26,393 nucleotides of DNA from an uncultured Alphaproteobacteria bacterium (GTDB lineage Bacteria; Pseudomonadota; Alphaproteobacteria; Rs-D84). Numbering within the stretch: position 1 is the stretch's first letter; every line of letters begins with the position of its first letter. This document shows, piece by piece, positions 1-8,042 of the stretch. The notes beneath the pieces are model-generated. The model saw only the letters and a list, made by a program, of their open reading frames with translations, was not told the origin of the DNA and did not search any database. Both the position numbers and the translations under genes were made by a program. The stretch spans positions 1 to 26,393 of the forward strand of contig CALARG010000025.1 in assembly GCA_937888635.1 (NCBI GenBank), in the 5' to 3' direction.

Positions 1-1249
1 TTGCGGATTTGTCCAGTTCTTCTTCAATACGAATTAACTGGTTATATTTTGCCATGCGATCTGTGCGTGACATAGAGCCAGTTTTAATCTGGCCTGCGTT
101 TGTTGCAACCGCCAGGTCTGCAATTGTGGTGTCTTCGGTTTCGCCACTGCGGTGGGAAATGATTACACCATAGTTTGCGTCTTGGGCCATTTTGATTGCG
201 CGTAATGTTTCGGTTAATGAACCGATTTGATTTACCTTAATCAAAATTGCGTTTGCAATGCCGTGCTCAATACCACGTGCCAGACGGGTTGGGTTTGTCA
301 CGAATAAATCGTCGCCAACCAATTGGCATTTTTGACCAATGCGTTCGGTTAATTTTTTCCAACCGTCCCAGTCTTCTTCGGCCAGGGCGTCTTCTATAGA
401 AATAATTGGATAATCTGAAATTAATTTTTCATAGAATTCAATCATTTGGTCAGATGATAATTTTTTGCCTTCAAAATTATAAACGCCATCAGAATAGAAT
501 TCAGATGATGCAACATCTAAACCGATTGAAACCTGGGTGCCTGGTTCGTATCCCGCGGAACGAATTGCCGCAACGATTGTGTCCAGTGCTTCGGCACAGG
601 AATTAAAGTTTGGTGCAAATCCGCCTTCGTCGCCAACATTGGTTGAATTACCGCCTTTCTTTAAGATTGATTTCAGGTTGTGAAAGATTTCAGAACCCAT
701 GCGGATTGCTTCTACTTCGGATGTGGCGCCGTTTGGAATAATCATAAATTCTTGGGCGTCCAGACCGTTGTCTGCGTGTGCGCCGCCGTTGATAATATTC
801 ATCATTGGGCGTGGTAATACGCATGGATTATCATTGCCATATACATCTGCAATGTATTTATATAATGGTATGTGCTTTGCATTTGCAGATGCGTGCGCCA
901 ACGCCATTGATACCGCCAGGATTGCATTCGCCCCCAGTTTGTCTTTGTTTGGTGTACCGTCCAGTGCCAGCATCTTTTCGTCCAGTTCTGTTTGTTTGGA
1001 TGCGTCCATGCCAATCAAGGCAGGTGCAATAATTTCATTTACATTTTTAACAGCGGTTAATACGCCTTTGCCCATATATGCGTTGCCACCGTCACGCAGT
1101 TCCAGGGCTTCAAATGTGCCGGTTGATGCGCCAGATGGAACGGCAGCGCGACCGAATGCGCCCCCCGATAATGTAATGTCGCATTCAATTGTTGGATTGC
1201 CACGGCTGTCCATAATCTGACGTGCATGAATTTTTTTTATTTCAAACAT
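1..1249 (-). CDS. eno: Enolase (phosphopyruvate hydratase), 3' end cut by window edge
   Basis: Glycolytic enzyme that interconverts 2-phosphoglycerate and phosphoenolpyruvate in the cytoplasm; in many bacteria it also docks on RNase E. I translated the minus strand from the ATG at 1249, which has GGAG eight bases upstream (1257-1260). The product begins MFEIKKIHARQIMDSRGNPT. All hallmark stretches follow in order: SGASTG, DAQEFMI, VGDEGGFAPN, the Mg-binding Asp in GLDVASSEF, IEDALAEEDW, VGDDLFVTN, the catalytic Lys region LIKVNQIGS, SHRSGETED and QIKTGSMSRTDR. The visible part is 416 codons and the usual length is about 425-430, so only the last ten or so residues are missing. It is divergent from the autotransporter, and the 105-bp gap must hold both start signals. 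No frameshift or missing active-site residue was seen. The plus-strand frames opposite it are shadows. Confidence 0.97.
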   Translation of the reverse strand, partial: MFEIKKIHARQIMDSRGNPTIECDITLSGGAFGRAAVPSGASTGTFEALELRDGGNAYMGKGVLTAVKNVNEIIAPALIGMDASKQTELDEKMLALDGTPNKDKLGANAILAVSMALAHASANAKHIPLYKYIADVYGNDNPCVLPRPMMNIINGGAHADNGLDAQEFMIIPNGATSEVEAIRMGSEIFHNLKSILKKGGNSTNVGDEGGFAPNFNSCAEALDTIVAAIRSAGYEPGTQVSIGLDVASSEFYSDGVYNFEGKKLSSDQMIEFYEKLISDYPIISIEDALAEEDWDGWKKLTERIGQKCQLVGDDLFVTNPTRLARGIEHGIANAILIKVNQIGSLTETLRAIKMAQDANYGVIISHRSGETEDTTIADLAVATNAGQIKTGSMSRTDRMAKYNQLIRIEEELDKSA

Positions 1250-1282
1250 ACTTTTTCTCCTATTAGATACTAAACAATGTTA

Positions 1283-1310
1283 ATTTCGTCTTGCCTTAAT
1301 AAAACGAAAT
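1283..1310. promoter_or_regulatory. Short inverted repeat in the eno/autotransporter divergent spacer
   Basis: ATTTCGT (1283-1289) and ACGAAAT (1304-1310) form a perfect 7-bp inverted repeat with a 14-nt centre, roughly midway between the two divergent starts. It could be an operator serving either gene. No convincing -35/-10 pair was found for either direction, so its role is a guess and a chance match is possible in AT-rich sequence. Confidence 0.25.
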
Positions 1311-1354
1311 GTGCAATGATATAACCATATTTAGGATTGGAAGGAAATAAAAAA

Positions 1355-4300
1355 ATGATCAAAAGGTTGATTTCTTTTGCTTGCTGCCTGTTGCCACTGG
1401 GCGCGGGGGCTGTTGTTGTTAACCCAGAATTGGGAAATACATCCGTTTCTACAGAAAGTGAGGCATGGCAAAATGCAGGTGCACAATCAATTGTTATTAA
1501 GGCTTCGGATGATTTTCCTGTGATTAATGGTATTGTTTCGCAAAATGGTTTTTCAATTGCAAATAACCTGTATCTGGGAATGGTAGAACAGGGCAGCGAA
1601 TCGGGTGACTTGTATATTTTAAGTAATGTGTCTAATCCTTTTACAATTGTATCACAGGGTGATGTTTCTGTTGGTGCAATTTTGCAGGTTTTAAATGGTA
1701 AAAATTTGACGATAAAATCAAACGATAGTTCGGCAAATGTGTTTGACTTAACAATTGGAACGCCGGGTGCGCAGAACCAAGGTGTGTTTGTCGGTACGGA
1801 CAGCGTGTCTGCATCTTTTGCAGCAGAAGATATTGATGCGTTCACAGTAAATGGTTCGGTGCTGTCGTATGGTGATTTTTCTGTTGCGGCAAATTCTGTT
1901 AATGTGACAGGTGGTATCAACGCAAATTCGGGTGATACAAATATAAGCGCGACAGGTGCAGTACAGTTTGCGGGTCTGACCACAACTGGGGCGGGCACAA
2001 CCGTTGTCAGCGCGGGTGGCGCGGTGTCGTCTGATGGTGCGATTCAGAATAATGCCGGTGATATGACAATTAATGCTGCGGGCGGAATTGAAATTTCGGG
2101 CGCGCTGGAAAATACCACCGCAGCAGAGTTGGATATTACCGGTGGTGATGTGATTGTTTCAACAACGATGACTAATGAATCGCATGATGGAACGATTCGT
2201 TTGAATGTTAATAGTTTAAGGGTTAATGGTGGAACCCAGTCTACATATTCTGCGGTTAATAATGGTAATTTTTATGCGACTGTGTCTGGGGCGACGGTGT
2301 TGGCCAATGGTATCAATTTGGGCGGAATGAGCGCGGATAACGAATTTAGTTTGGATACAGGTACATTGACAATTACAAATAATTCGTTTAGTGCTTTTTC
2401 TAACTTTTTAAATAATTTTAATTTGCGGGTTCGCAGTGGTGATATCAATACGGGTAAGATTCAGAATGGTTTGAATGCGGATGGTGTCGCAAATGCTGGG
2501 GCAAATATGACCCTGGGGGCATTGAATATTTCTGCTGATTCAATTGTAAATTCTGGTGATGTATTTTCTGCTGTTGCAGGTGAGGACAATGCTGGTGCAA
2601 GCGATGGTAACTTTAATGTAGCGGATCAGGTTGTTGGGGCGGTTGGTTCGGATACGACTTTGTCTGCCCAGGGAACATTGGATATTGATGGGGCGGTTTC
2701 AAATTCTGGTAAAATGGTCCTGAATGGTAACAATGTTTCTGTTTCTGATGTTGTCAATGCAGGTGTTGGGGCGGATTTGACAATTTCTTCTTTGACCGCA
2801 CCAACTGGCAAGGTTGTTGTTGGTGGCGCCGTATCTAATACAAATGGCACAACGACAATTTGGGCCAAGGATGTTAGTATAGCAGGTGCCGTCACGAATA
2901 ACAGTGGTACAACCACGATTTTGGGGTCAGATACGAATGGATCTGCGGTTCAGATTGGTGCAATTGATGTCGCAGGCGGTCGGGTTGATTTAGATGCTTT
3001 GGCGGGTGCAGTCCAGGTTTCAAATGGGATTTCTGTGTCAGATGGAACACTGAATCTGGGGGATAATTTAAAGAATTTAGATGTGACAGGTTCGGTTCAG
3101 GTTGATGGTGATATTGTTGTCAGCGGTGCGGAATCTTTTGTGGCGGGTGATATGAATATCACATCTGCAGGGAATGCGTTTACATTGACCACAGATTCTG
3201 TGACGGTTGGTGGTGATATTGATGTGACGGCATCTGATGTTGTGCGAAATGTGCGTTTTGATGTTGGGGTCACGCAGGTTGCAGGAAATGTTAATGTTGC
3301 GAATTTAGGTTTGTTGACATTGGGGACAGATGCGGCTGCAACGGTTGATATCGCAGGGGATTTGTCGGTTAATAATGGTGGAACCTTTGAAACATATGCC
3401 AATAATATTGTTGCTGCAGATATTTCAGGGAATGGGTTGTTCTTGTTCCATGGTGAAAATGTGATGGCGGATGACGGTAATATTGATATTGATGGTAATT
3501 TGTATTTTGATCCATCTAATGACCCGCTGTATATATCATCAGGTGCCAAGGTTCGTGATACAAATGATTTCACATTAAAGACAACTGCATCGGGAACAGA
3601 TATTTCAGTTGGTGCAGTGTCGGTGGGCAGTGTGAATACATTGAATATCGAATCGGCCGATGCAGTGACAATAGGTGGCACGGTTGTAAATAATGGTATT
3701 GTTGATATCAGCGCAAATGGCGTGGTGTCTGTTTCTGATGTAATTACAAACAAAAACGATATGTCTGTTTCTGGTGCGTCGTTGAATTTTGCAGATGTCA
3801 CAAATACTTCTGTTTTTTCAGCAGTATCAACGGGTGATGTTGTTGTGGGGAATGTTTCAACCAGTGGCGAAACATTTGATATAACCGCAGGTACCAGTAT
3901 TACGGCAGATTCAATTTCGCAAACAAATGGCGTTATGAATCTGGGGGCGTATATTTTGTCGGCCGATTCTGTTGGTGTCAGTGGTGCGGGCAGTCAGGCG
4001 AATTTGAATGCGGCAAATGTTTATGTGACAGATACTGTTAGTGTTGGTGGTGATTTTGTCCAGGGTGGAAATGATGGGATGCTGAATCATTCTGCAAGTA
4101 TTTTTGCGGCAAATAATTTAGTTATTGGTGGCGATTTCAATATTGATAGTGGCAGTACCACCTATAATATTGGAACGGCGTTGCGTGCAAATGGCGTAAT
4201 GAATGTTTTGGCGGGGACGGATTCTGCAATTCAGGTGGGCAGTACAATTACAGTGGCTGGTTTGACAAACAGTGGCGAATTAACGCTGACTGCAAATAAT

Positions 4301-6484
4301 GGGTTAAACCTGGGGAATTTGGTTAATAATGCAGATGTTTTGACACTGGACAGTCGTACAGGTGTAACTTCATTAGAGACAATGGCACTGAATGGTGGTA
4401 ATATCGTGCTGCGTGGTGCAGGGTTGAATTTAGAAACTGCGCTGAATACCAGTGGTATGCTGTATCAGGCGTATCGTGGCGTATTGGATGACAAGGATAT
4501 AAATATCAGTGCGACAGATTATGTTGTTAATGCGTCTAATTTGAATGTTGCAGGGATTAAGCAGCAAAGTGGAAAGTTGGTTGTAAATTCCAGTGATATT
4601 GATGTTGGTGGCAATATTAATGCAACGGATTTGCGGTTTGTTGCGGTGCCAACTGATAACTGGATGAATGTAAATGTTAATGGCAGTGTATCGGGGGCGG
4701 TTGATTTTATTGGTCTGGAAAAAATGACTGTTTCCGGGGACTATGTTTTTGATTCCAACAGTAATATTAATGCGGTTGTTTTGCCGTATGCTGCGGGCAG
4801 CACATTGGATTCAACGGATGTTAATTACTGGTCAAATGTTGGTTTGGATTCAAATAATATTGTAAAAATAGAAAATGCCACAGATGGCGCGGCAATGATT
4901 AATGTTGGTGGTACCTTTACCGCAGGTAACAGTGCATTGGAACTGGGCAACGGGGTGCCTGGGGGTGCGTTAGAGGGTGGACAGATTGGTATTTCTTTGC
5001 GTGATATTGTTGAACAGGGAACTGCGATTTGGTTTGTTCATGCGGAAGGTGGTGTTGAAAATGCAGGCTTGTTAGAAAAAGCGCGTAATTTAGAGGTTCG
5101 TTATTGTAATGCCGATGGTTCGTTGTGTTATGATTATTTGGAATCATTGGATGTTAATAATGGTACGGGTGGTGATGCCGGTGCGTATGTTGCAGCGCGT
5201 GATAATGACCTGTATATTGTGTTTGATCCGCGCTTTGGTGGGCCAATTGAAGTGTTTAAACTGCAACCAATTGTTGCAACCTATCCTGAATATACAAATG
5301 GGGAATTTGTATCGGCGGGCGCGTTGGATGATATGATTGCGGGACGCTTAAAGGATAAAAAGTTCTTTAACCGGACACCGATTGAGGTTATTCCACTGGT
5401 ATTCCGTGGTACAAATATGCAAGAAATGGCAAATCAATTGTACTATCGTATGGAATACTATGCGGAATCAGATCGCAATCCAGATGCCATGGCGAACTTT
5501 AGCCGTCTGTTCCAGGCGCGTGAATTGGAACAAATTGCGGGTACTGTTGTTTTGAATGAACACACAGCGTTCCGTTCGTTTGAAGATCGTATGTTTGACG
5601 AATTTATTTGGAATCGTAACCGTAATCTGAAAAAGGCATGGGTTGATGTAGATTTTGGTATGCTGTATCAAAATGTTGCAGATGGTAAACATACAGATGG
5701 TAATCGGTTTAGTATATCTGGTGGTTTTGACTGGCAGGAATCAAACACATTGCAGTTGGGATTGACGGGGCGGATTGCACGCACCACATCCAAGGTTGGC
5801 GACAAGATGGATTTAGGTTATATCCCAGGCCAATCAATTGACGGCCATGTTGATATAGATGTTGCAGATACAAATATCGGGTTTGGTGCATATTTGATGA
5901 AAACAGCCAGTGAAAAGGCGCGTGTGTATGGTAATGCCTTTATTGATATGCATGTTTTGGATGTAAATCGTACCCAGAACTATGTTGGTACAATTGATGG
6001 TGATGGAACGGCATTTAGTTTGATTTCTGAATGGGGTGTTCTGCACGATATCTTGAACCAGTATGTTGTTGGAAATTTGTATGTTCGTGGCGGTTATAAC
6101 TTTGGCTTTGATGTCAAAGAAAAGGTTGGTGGTGGCGATTATATGCGTCTGCAATCAGATGGATACTTTATATTCACGCCGGGGTATTCGTTGACGGCCC
6201 AGAAACGCATTTATCCGTCTGCGTGGTTCCAGATTCGCCCATATGCATCAATTGGTGTTGAATATGATGTCCTGGGTGCGCCGGACAAGGCGGAATACAA
6301 ATTTGCACCAGCAGACGCGTATACTAAGTATAATGTTGAAATTGACCCGCTGTGGGCGAATATTGGCGGCGGTGTTGAATTGCTGTCTGCGAATGGATTG
6401 CAATTTGGTGTTGATTATCGTTATCAGTACAACAGCGATATTCAATTGCACAATATTAAGATTTCTGGTTCGTACAGATTTTAA
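1355..6484 (+). CDS. Type V autotransporter, giant beta-helix passenger with C-terminal barrel
   Basis: Surface or secreted protein of 1709 residues. The start is the ATG at 1355, with AAGGAAA at 1342-1348 as ribosome site; an in-frame TTG at 1337 lies upstream of that site and is less likely. The N-terminus MIKRLISFACCLLPLGAGA is a Sec signal peptide. Residues from about 25 to 1250 are a Gly/Asn/Ser/Thr/Val-rich run of short hydrophobic strands (many copies of patterns like VSVSDVV, NSGD and ITNNSG), the signature of a right-handed beta-helix passenger. A linker with helical character (MANQLYYRMEYYAE, then FEDRMFDEFIW) leads into about 280 residues of alternating aromatic and polar strands starting near WVDVDFGM (residue about 1430) and ending SYRF, the terminal Phe expected for BAM-dependent barrel assembly. 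Adhesion or host interaction is the usual role of the family, but nothing in the passenger fixes the ligand. The mature protein contains only two cysteines, close together near residue 1250. Confidence 0.93.
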   Translation: MIKRLISFACCLLPLGAGAVVVNPELGNTSVSTESEAWQNAGAQSIVIKASDDFPVINGIVSQNGFSIANNLYLGMVEQGSESGDLYILSNVSNPFTIVSQGDVSVGAILQVLNGKNLTIKSNDSSANVFDLTIGTPGAQNQGVFVGTDSVSASFAAEDIDAFTVNGSVLSYGDFSVAANSVNVTGGINANSGDTNISATGAVQFAGLTTTGAGTTVVSAGGAVSSDGAIQNNAGDMTINAAGGIEISGALENTTAAELDITGGDVIVSTTMTNESHDGTIRLNVNSLRVNGGTQSTYSAVNNGNFYATVSGATVLANGINLGGMSADNEFSLDTGTLTITNNSFSAFSNFLNNFNLRVRSGDINTGKIQNGLNADGVANAGANMTLGALNISADSIVNSGDVFSAVAGEDNAGASDGNFNVADQVVGAVGSDTTLSAQGTLDIDGAVSNSGKMVLNGNNVSVSDVVNAGVGADLTISSLTAPTGKVVVGGAVSNTNGTTTIWAKDVSIAGAVTNNSGTTTILGSDTNGSAVQIGAIDVAGGRVDLDALAGAVQVSNGISVSDGTLNLGDNLKNLDVTGSVQVDGDIVVSGAESFVAGDMNITSAGNAFTLTTDSVTVGGDIDVTASDVVRNVRFDVGVTQVAGNVNVANLGLLTLGTDAAATVDIAGDLSVNNGGTFETYANNIVAADISGNGLFLFHGENVMADDGNIDIDGNLYFDPSNDPLYISSGAKVRDTNDFTLKTTASGTDISVGAVSVGSVNTLNIESADAVTIGGTVVNNGIVDISANGVVSVSDVITNKNDMSVSGASLNFADVTNTSVFSAVSTGDVVVGNVSTSGETFDITAGTSITADSISQTNGVMNLGAYILSADSVGVSGAGSQANLNAANVYVTDTVSVGGDFVQGGNDGMLNHSASIFAANNLVIGGDFNIDSGSTTYNIGTALRANGVMNVLAGTDSAIQVGSTITVAGLTNSGELTLTANNGLNLGNLVNNADVLTLDSRTGVTSLETMALNGGNIVLRGAGLNLETALNTSGMLYQAYRGVLDDKDINISATDYVVNASNLNVAGIKQQSGKLVVNSSDIDVGGNINATDLRFVAVPTDNWMNVNVNGSVSGAVDFIGLEKMTVSGDYVFDSNSNINAVVLPYAAGSTLDSTDVNYWSNVGLDSNNIVKIENATDGAAMINVGGTFTAGNSALELGNGVPGGALEGGQIGISLRDIVEQGTAIWFVHAEGGVENAGLLEKARNLEVRYCNADGSLCYDYLESLDVNNGTGGDAGAYVAARDNDLYIVFDPRFGGPIEVFKLQPIVATYPEYTNGEFVSAGALDDMIAGRLKDKKFFNRTPIEVIPLVFRGTNMQEMANQLYYRMEYYAESDRNPDAMANFSRLFQARELEQIAGTVVLNEHTAFRSFEDRMFDEFIWNRNRNLKKAWVDVDFGMLYQNVADGKHTDGNRFSISGGFDWQESNTLQLGLTGRIARTTSKVGDKMDLGYIPGQSIDGHVDIDVADTNIGFGAYLMKTASEKARVYGNAFIDMHVLDVNRTQNYVGTIDGDGTAFSLISEWGVLHDILNQYVVGNLYVRGGYNFGFDVKEKVGGGDYMRLQSDGYFIFTPGYSLTAQKRIYPSAWFQIRPYASIGVEYDVLGAPDKAEYKFAPADAYTKYNVEIDPLWANIGGGVELLSANGLQFGVDYRYQYNSDIQLHNIKISGSYRF

Positions 6485-6510
6485 AAAATCCCCCGGTTGG
6501 GGGATTTTTT
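6483..6510 (+). terminator. Intrinsic terminator after the autotransporter
   Basis: The arms ATCCCCC and GGGGGAT enclose GGTT and are followed by a T-run, overlapping the end of the autotransporter stop codon. The A-run on the 5' side makes it potentially bidirectional. Confidence 0.93.
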
Positions 6511-6521
6511 AGTTGTAAGTT

Positions 6522-6628
6522 GTTAGTGTAAGTGGCCAGTGGTGGTAAAGATTTAAAAAAACTTTGTCATTCCTGGCCCCATCGCGGGGATGACAATTTT
6601 TTTACCACCACTAACAATTTACACTAAC
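6522..6628. repeat. Palindromic intergenic repeat, copy 1
   Basis: The outer arms are imperfect inverted repeats: 6522-6549 starts GTTAGTGTAAGTGGCCAGTG, and 6601-6628 reads in reverse complement GTTAGTGTAAATTGTTAGTG; both continue GTGGTAAA. Inside sits a second palindrome (6565-6595) with arms TGTCAT/ATGACA and CCCC/GGGG. A related element with the same TTAGTGTAAG ends and a GTCATCCCCGC core lies at 8043-8240. This is the look of a dispersed miniature palindromic element (REP- or RPE-like), with no coding capacity. It follows the autotransporter terminator directly. Confidence 0.75.
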
Positions 6629-6652
6629 ATAAACTTTTATTTATCAAAGCGA

Positions 6653-6682
6653 TTGACATTTATTTTAATAATCTGTTAAAAT
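6653..6682 (+). promoter_or_regulatory. Sigma-70-type promoter for the structured leader and the fibre-like gene
   Basis: TTGACA at 6653-6658 and TAAAAT at 6677-6682 are separated by 18 nt, predicting transcription from about 6689. It lies just after repeat copy 1 and 290 nt ahead of the coding start at 6972, so it implies a long structured 5' leader. Confidence 0.8.
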
Positions 6683-6688
6683 AATCGT

Positions 6689-6867
6689 GTCGTGATGTGT
6701 TATCACGATGGGGTGTCGAAACCCGTACGAAGGCGTCCGCAAATTGGACGAAAAATAACTCCAACCGCTGGGTTGGAGGGTTGGTGGAATACATTGAATA
6801 CACCACACTATTCTTTCGTATAGTTTCGAACCTCCAACCGCTTTTGATTTATCAATGCGGTTTTTTT
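6689..6867 (+). promoter_or_regulatory. Structured mRNA leader with attenuator/terminator (candidate cis-regulatory RNA)
   Basis: Successive stems can be drawn by eye: CGTGAT/ATCACG (6691-6707), GGGT/ACCC (6711-6724), CGTCC/GGACG (6734-6750), and an 8-bp perfect hairpin CTCCAACC-GCTG-GGTTGGAG (6759-6778). The 11-mer CTCCAACCGCT recurs at 6832-6842, so GGTTGGAGG (6771-6779) can instead pair with CCTCCAACC (6831-6839). That alternative overlaps the 5' arm AACCGC (6836-6841) of a terminator whose 3' arm GCGGTT (6857-6862) runs into seven T residues (6861-6867). Two exclusive folds therefore exist, one allowing and one blocking the terminator. It does not match a riboswitch class that I recognise; a stand-alone terminated small RNA is the main alternative. 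The stems are seen directly, while the switch is inferred. Confidence 0.7.
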
Positions 6868-6870
6868 GTT

Positions 6871-6941
6871 GTGGTGATGCGACCCGTTTTAATGACCCGT
6901 ATGGTTGTTAAAATACACTCTATTCAAATCCGCATCACCAC
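6871..6941 (+). repeat. 11-bp inverted repeat between the attenuator and the fibre-like gene
   Basis: GTGGTGATGCG (6871-6881) and CGCATCACCAC (6931-6941) are perfect inverted copies separated by 49 nt. The loop contains the direct repeat GACCCGT (6881-6887 and 6894-6900) and an inner TTTTAA/TTAAAA pair. It sits immediately after the terminator T-run and ends 15 nt before the ribosome site, so it could form a leader stem in read-through RNA or be a DNA operator. Confidence 0.6.
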
Positions 6942-6971
6942 CAAGATTGAAATGAAAAGGGAGAGATTCGT

Positions 6972-8030
6972 ATGCTATACGATATAAAGCGTTTTATATT
7001 TTCCGTATCACTGTGCGCCATGTTGGCGGTCAACCCAGTATTGGCAACCGCACCAACAAATGATGAAGAATTAGGCACAACGCATGATGTATATGTTGAA
7101 TCAACATTAAACCAGGCAACAAATGGCATTGCAGGTGTCAGTTATGTAAATCGTATGGTAAATGCGGCGGGCAATGCCGCCGATGCGGCCGAAGCACACG
7201 CAGCCGCCGCGGGCGCACATGCGCTAAGCGCTGCCCAATCCGCAGCCGAAGCACATGAAGTTTTGGCGGATAAAGTTAATATTGAACAAGGGGCAGATAA
7301 GAAAAATCTGGCCATGGTGACGGATAAGGATGGTTCTGTGTATGCCGGCTATATCAGCACGGATATGATTGAAAAAACAGACCCAACATGTTATGTCAAT
7401 GCTAGTGGTGTTCGTATTTGCAGTTATGAAAATCAAGTTCTCATTTCTGATGATGACGGTAATGTTAAATGGGGGCAAGTGGCGAATGCCATTGCCGACG
7501 GTGCAGTGACACTGGATAAAATTTCATCAATATATCCTGGTGGTGGGGTGACAGGATTCCTTTATGGTAATGGTTCGGGCAATGGTAATGTTGAAGTATT
7601 TGCGGTCACTGGTGCTAATCCCGCGCTAATTGGTTGGAAAAATGGTGCGCCTATTGCGGTTGTTGCATCGGATTCAGGTGGGGTTCTGAAGGTATATGGA
7701 ACAGGTGTTGATAAGGGTATTGGGTTTGCACATATTACCACAGAAGATATTGACAGTGGTGTGGTGACAGCAGAGAAGATTGCCGATGGTGCGGTGACAG
7801 CAGAGAAGATTGCCGATGGTGCGGTGACAGCAAGCAAGATTGAAACAGGGACATTAACATTAGATAAATTTTATACGGGAAATTTGACTAATTCTGTTAT
7901 TTTAGGTGTTTCTGGCGAAAACAAAGTTAAATGGGGTAAGATAACACCAGACTATACCGCGGGTGTTGTTGGTATGGTGCCGGTTGGTGCCGAAGGCGCC
8001 ACCACATATGGTTCATTTTGGATTGAATAG
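6972..8030 (+). CDS. Secreted protein with phage-fibre-like GAVTAEKIADGAVT repeats
   Basis: A 352-residue exported protein with no family I can name. The ATG at 6972 follows AAGGGAGAG (6957-6965). A Sec signal peptide spans about residues 1-25 (MLYDIKRFIF..NPVLA). Residues about 58-95 are an Ala-rich helical stretch (ADAAEAHAAAAGAHALSAAQ) likely to form a coiled coil. Next comes an internal duplication, VLISDDDGNVKWGQ near residue 158 and VILGVSGENKVKWGK near residue 312, around a run of GAVTLDKI, GVVTAEKI, GAVTAEKI and GAVTASKI units. Such units are common in phage tail-fibre and appendage proteins and probably build an elongated trimeric shaft. The signal peptide argues for a cell-surface protein and against a virion fibre. 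It lies between two palindromic repeat copies, behind an attenuator-like leader, as a one-gene unit. Function unknown; adhesin-like is a guess. Confidence 0.88.
   Translation: MLYDIKRFIFSVSLCAMLAVNPVLATAPTNDEELGTTHDVYVESTLNQATNGIAGVSYVNRMVNAAGNAADAAEAHAAAAGAHALSAAQSAAEAHEVLADKVNIEQGADKKNLAMVTDKDGSVYAGYISTDMIEKTDPTCYVNASGVRICSYENQVLISDDDGNVKWGQVANAIADGAVTLDKISSIYPGGGVTGFLYGNGSGNGNVEVFAVTGANPALIGWKNGAPIAVVASDSGGVLKVYGTGVDKGIGFAHITTEDIDSGVVTAEKIADGAVTAEKIADGAVTASKIETGTLTLDKFYTGNLTNSVILGVSGENKVKWGKITPDYTAGVVGMVPVGAEGATTYGSFWIE
7761..7840 (+). repeat. 30-bp in-gene tandem repeat coding for VTAEKIADGA units
   Basis: Units 7761-7790 and 7791-7820 differ at one base; a diverged third unit begins at 7821 (GCGGTGACAG then AAGCAAGAT). 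Near-identity suggests recent duplication and possible copy-number variation of the shaft repeat. Confidence 0.85.
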
Positions 8031-8042
8031 GTTGTGGTGGTT

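Noticed and set aside
699..1220. Plus-strand frame of 173 codons opposite eno
   Set aside because: It is the complement of the conserved enolase reading frame and has no start signals.
1270..1998. Long minus-strand open frame (242 codons) opposite the autotransporter start, and a second at 3097-3801 (234 codons)
   Set aside because: Both lie entirely or largely antisense to the autotransporter, have Pro/Thr/Ser-rich text mirroring its codons, and lack ribosome sites; they arise from the biased composition of the beta-helix gene.
6689..6867. 6S RNA, SRP RNA, RNase P RNA or tmRNA
   Set aside because: The ends do not pair with each other and none of the conserved words of those RNAs was recognised; the terminator and direct-repeat logic fit a leader better.
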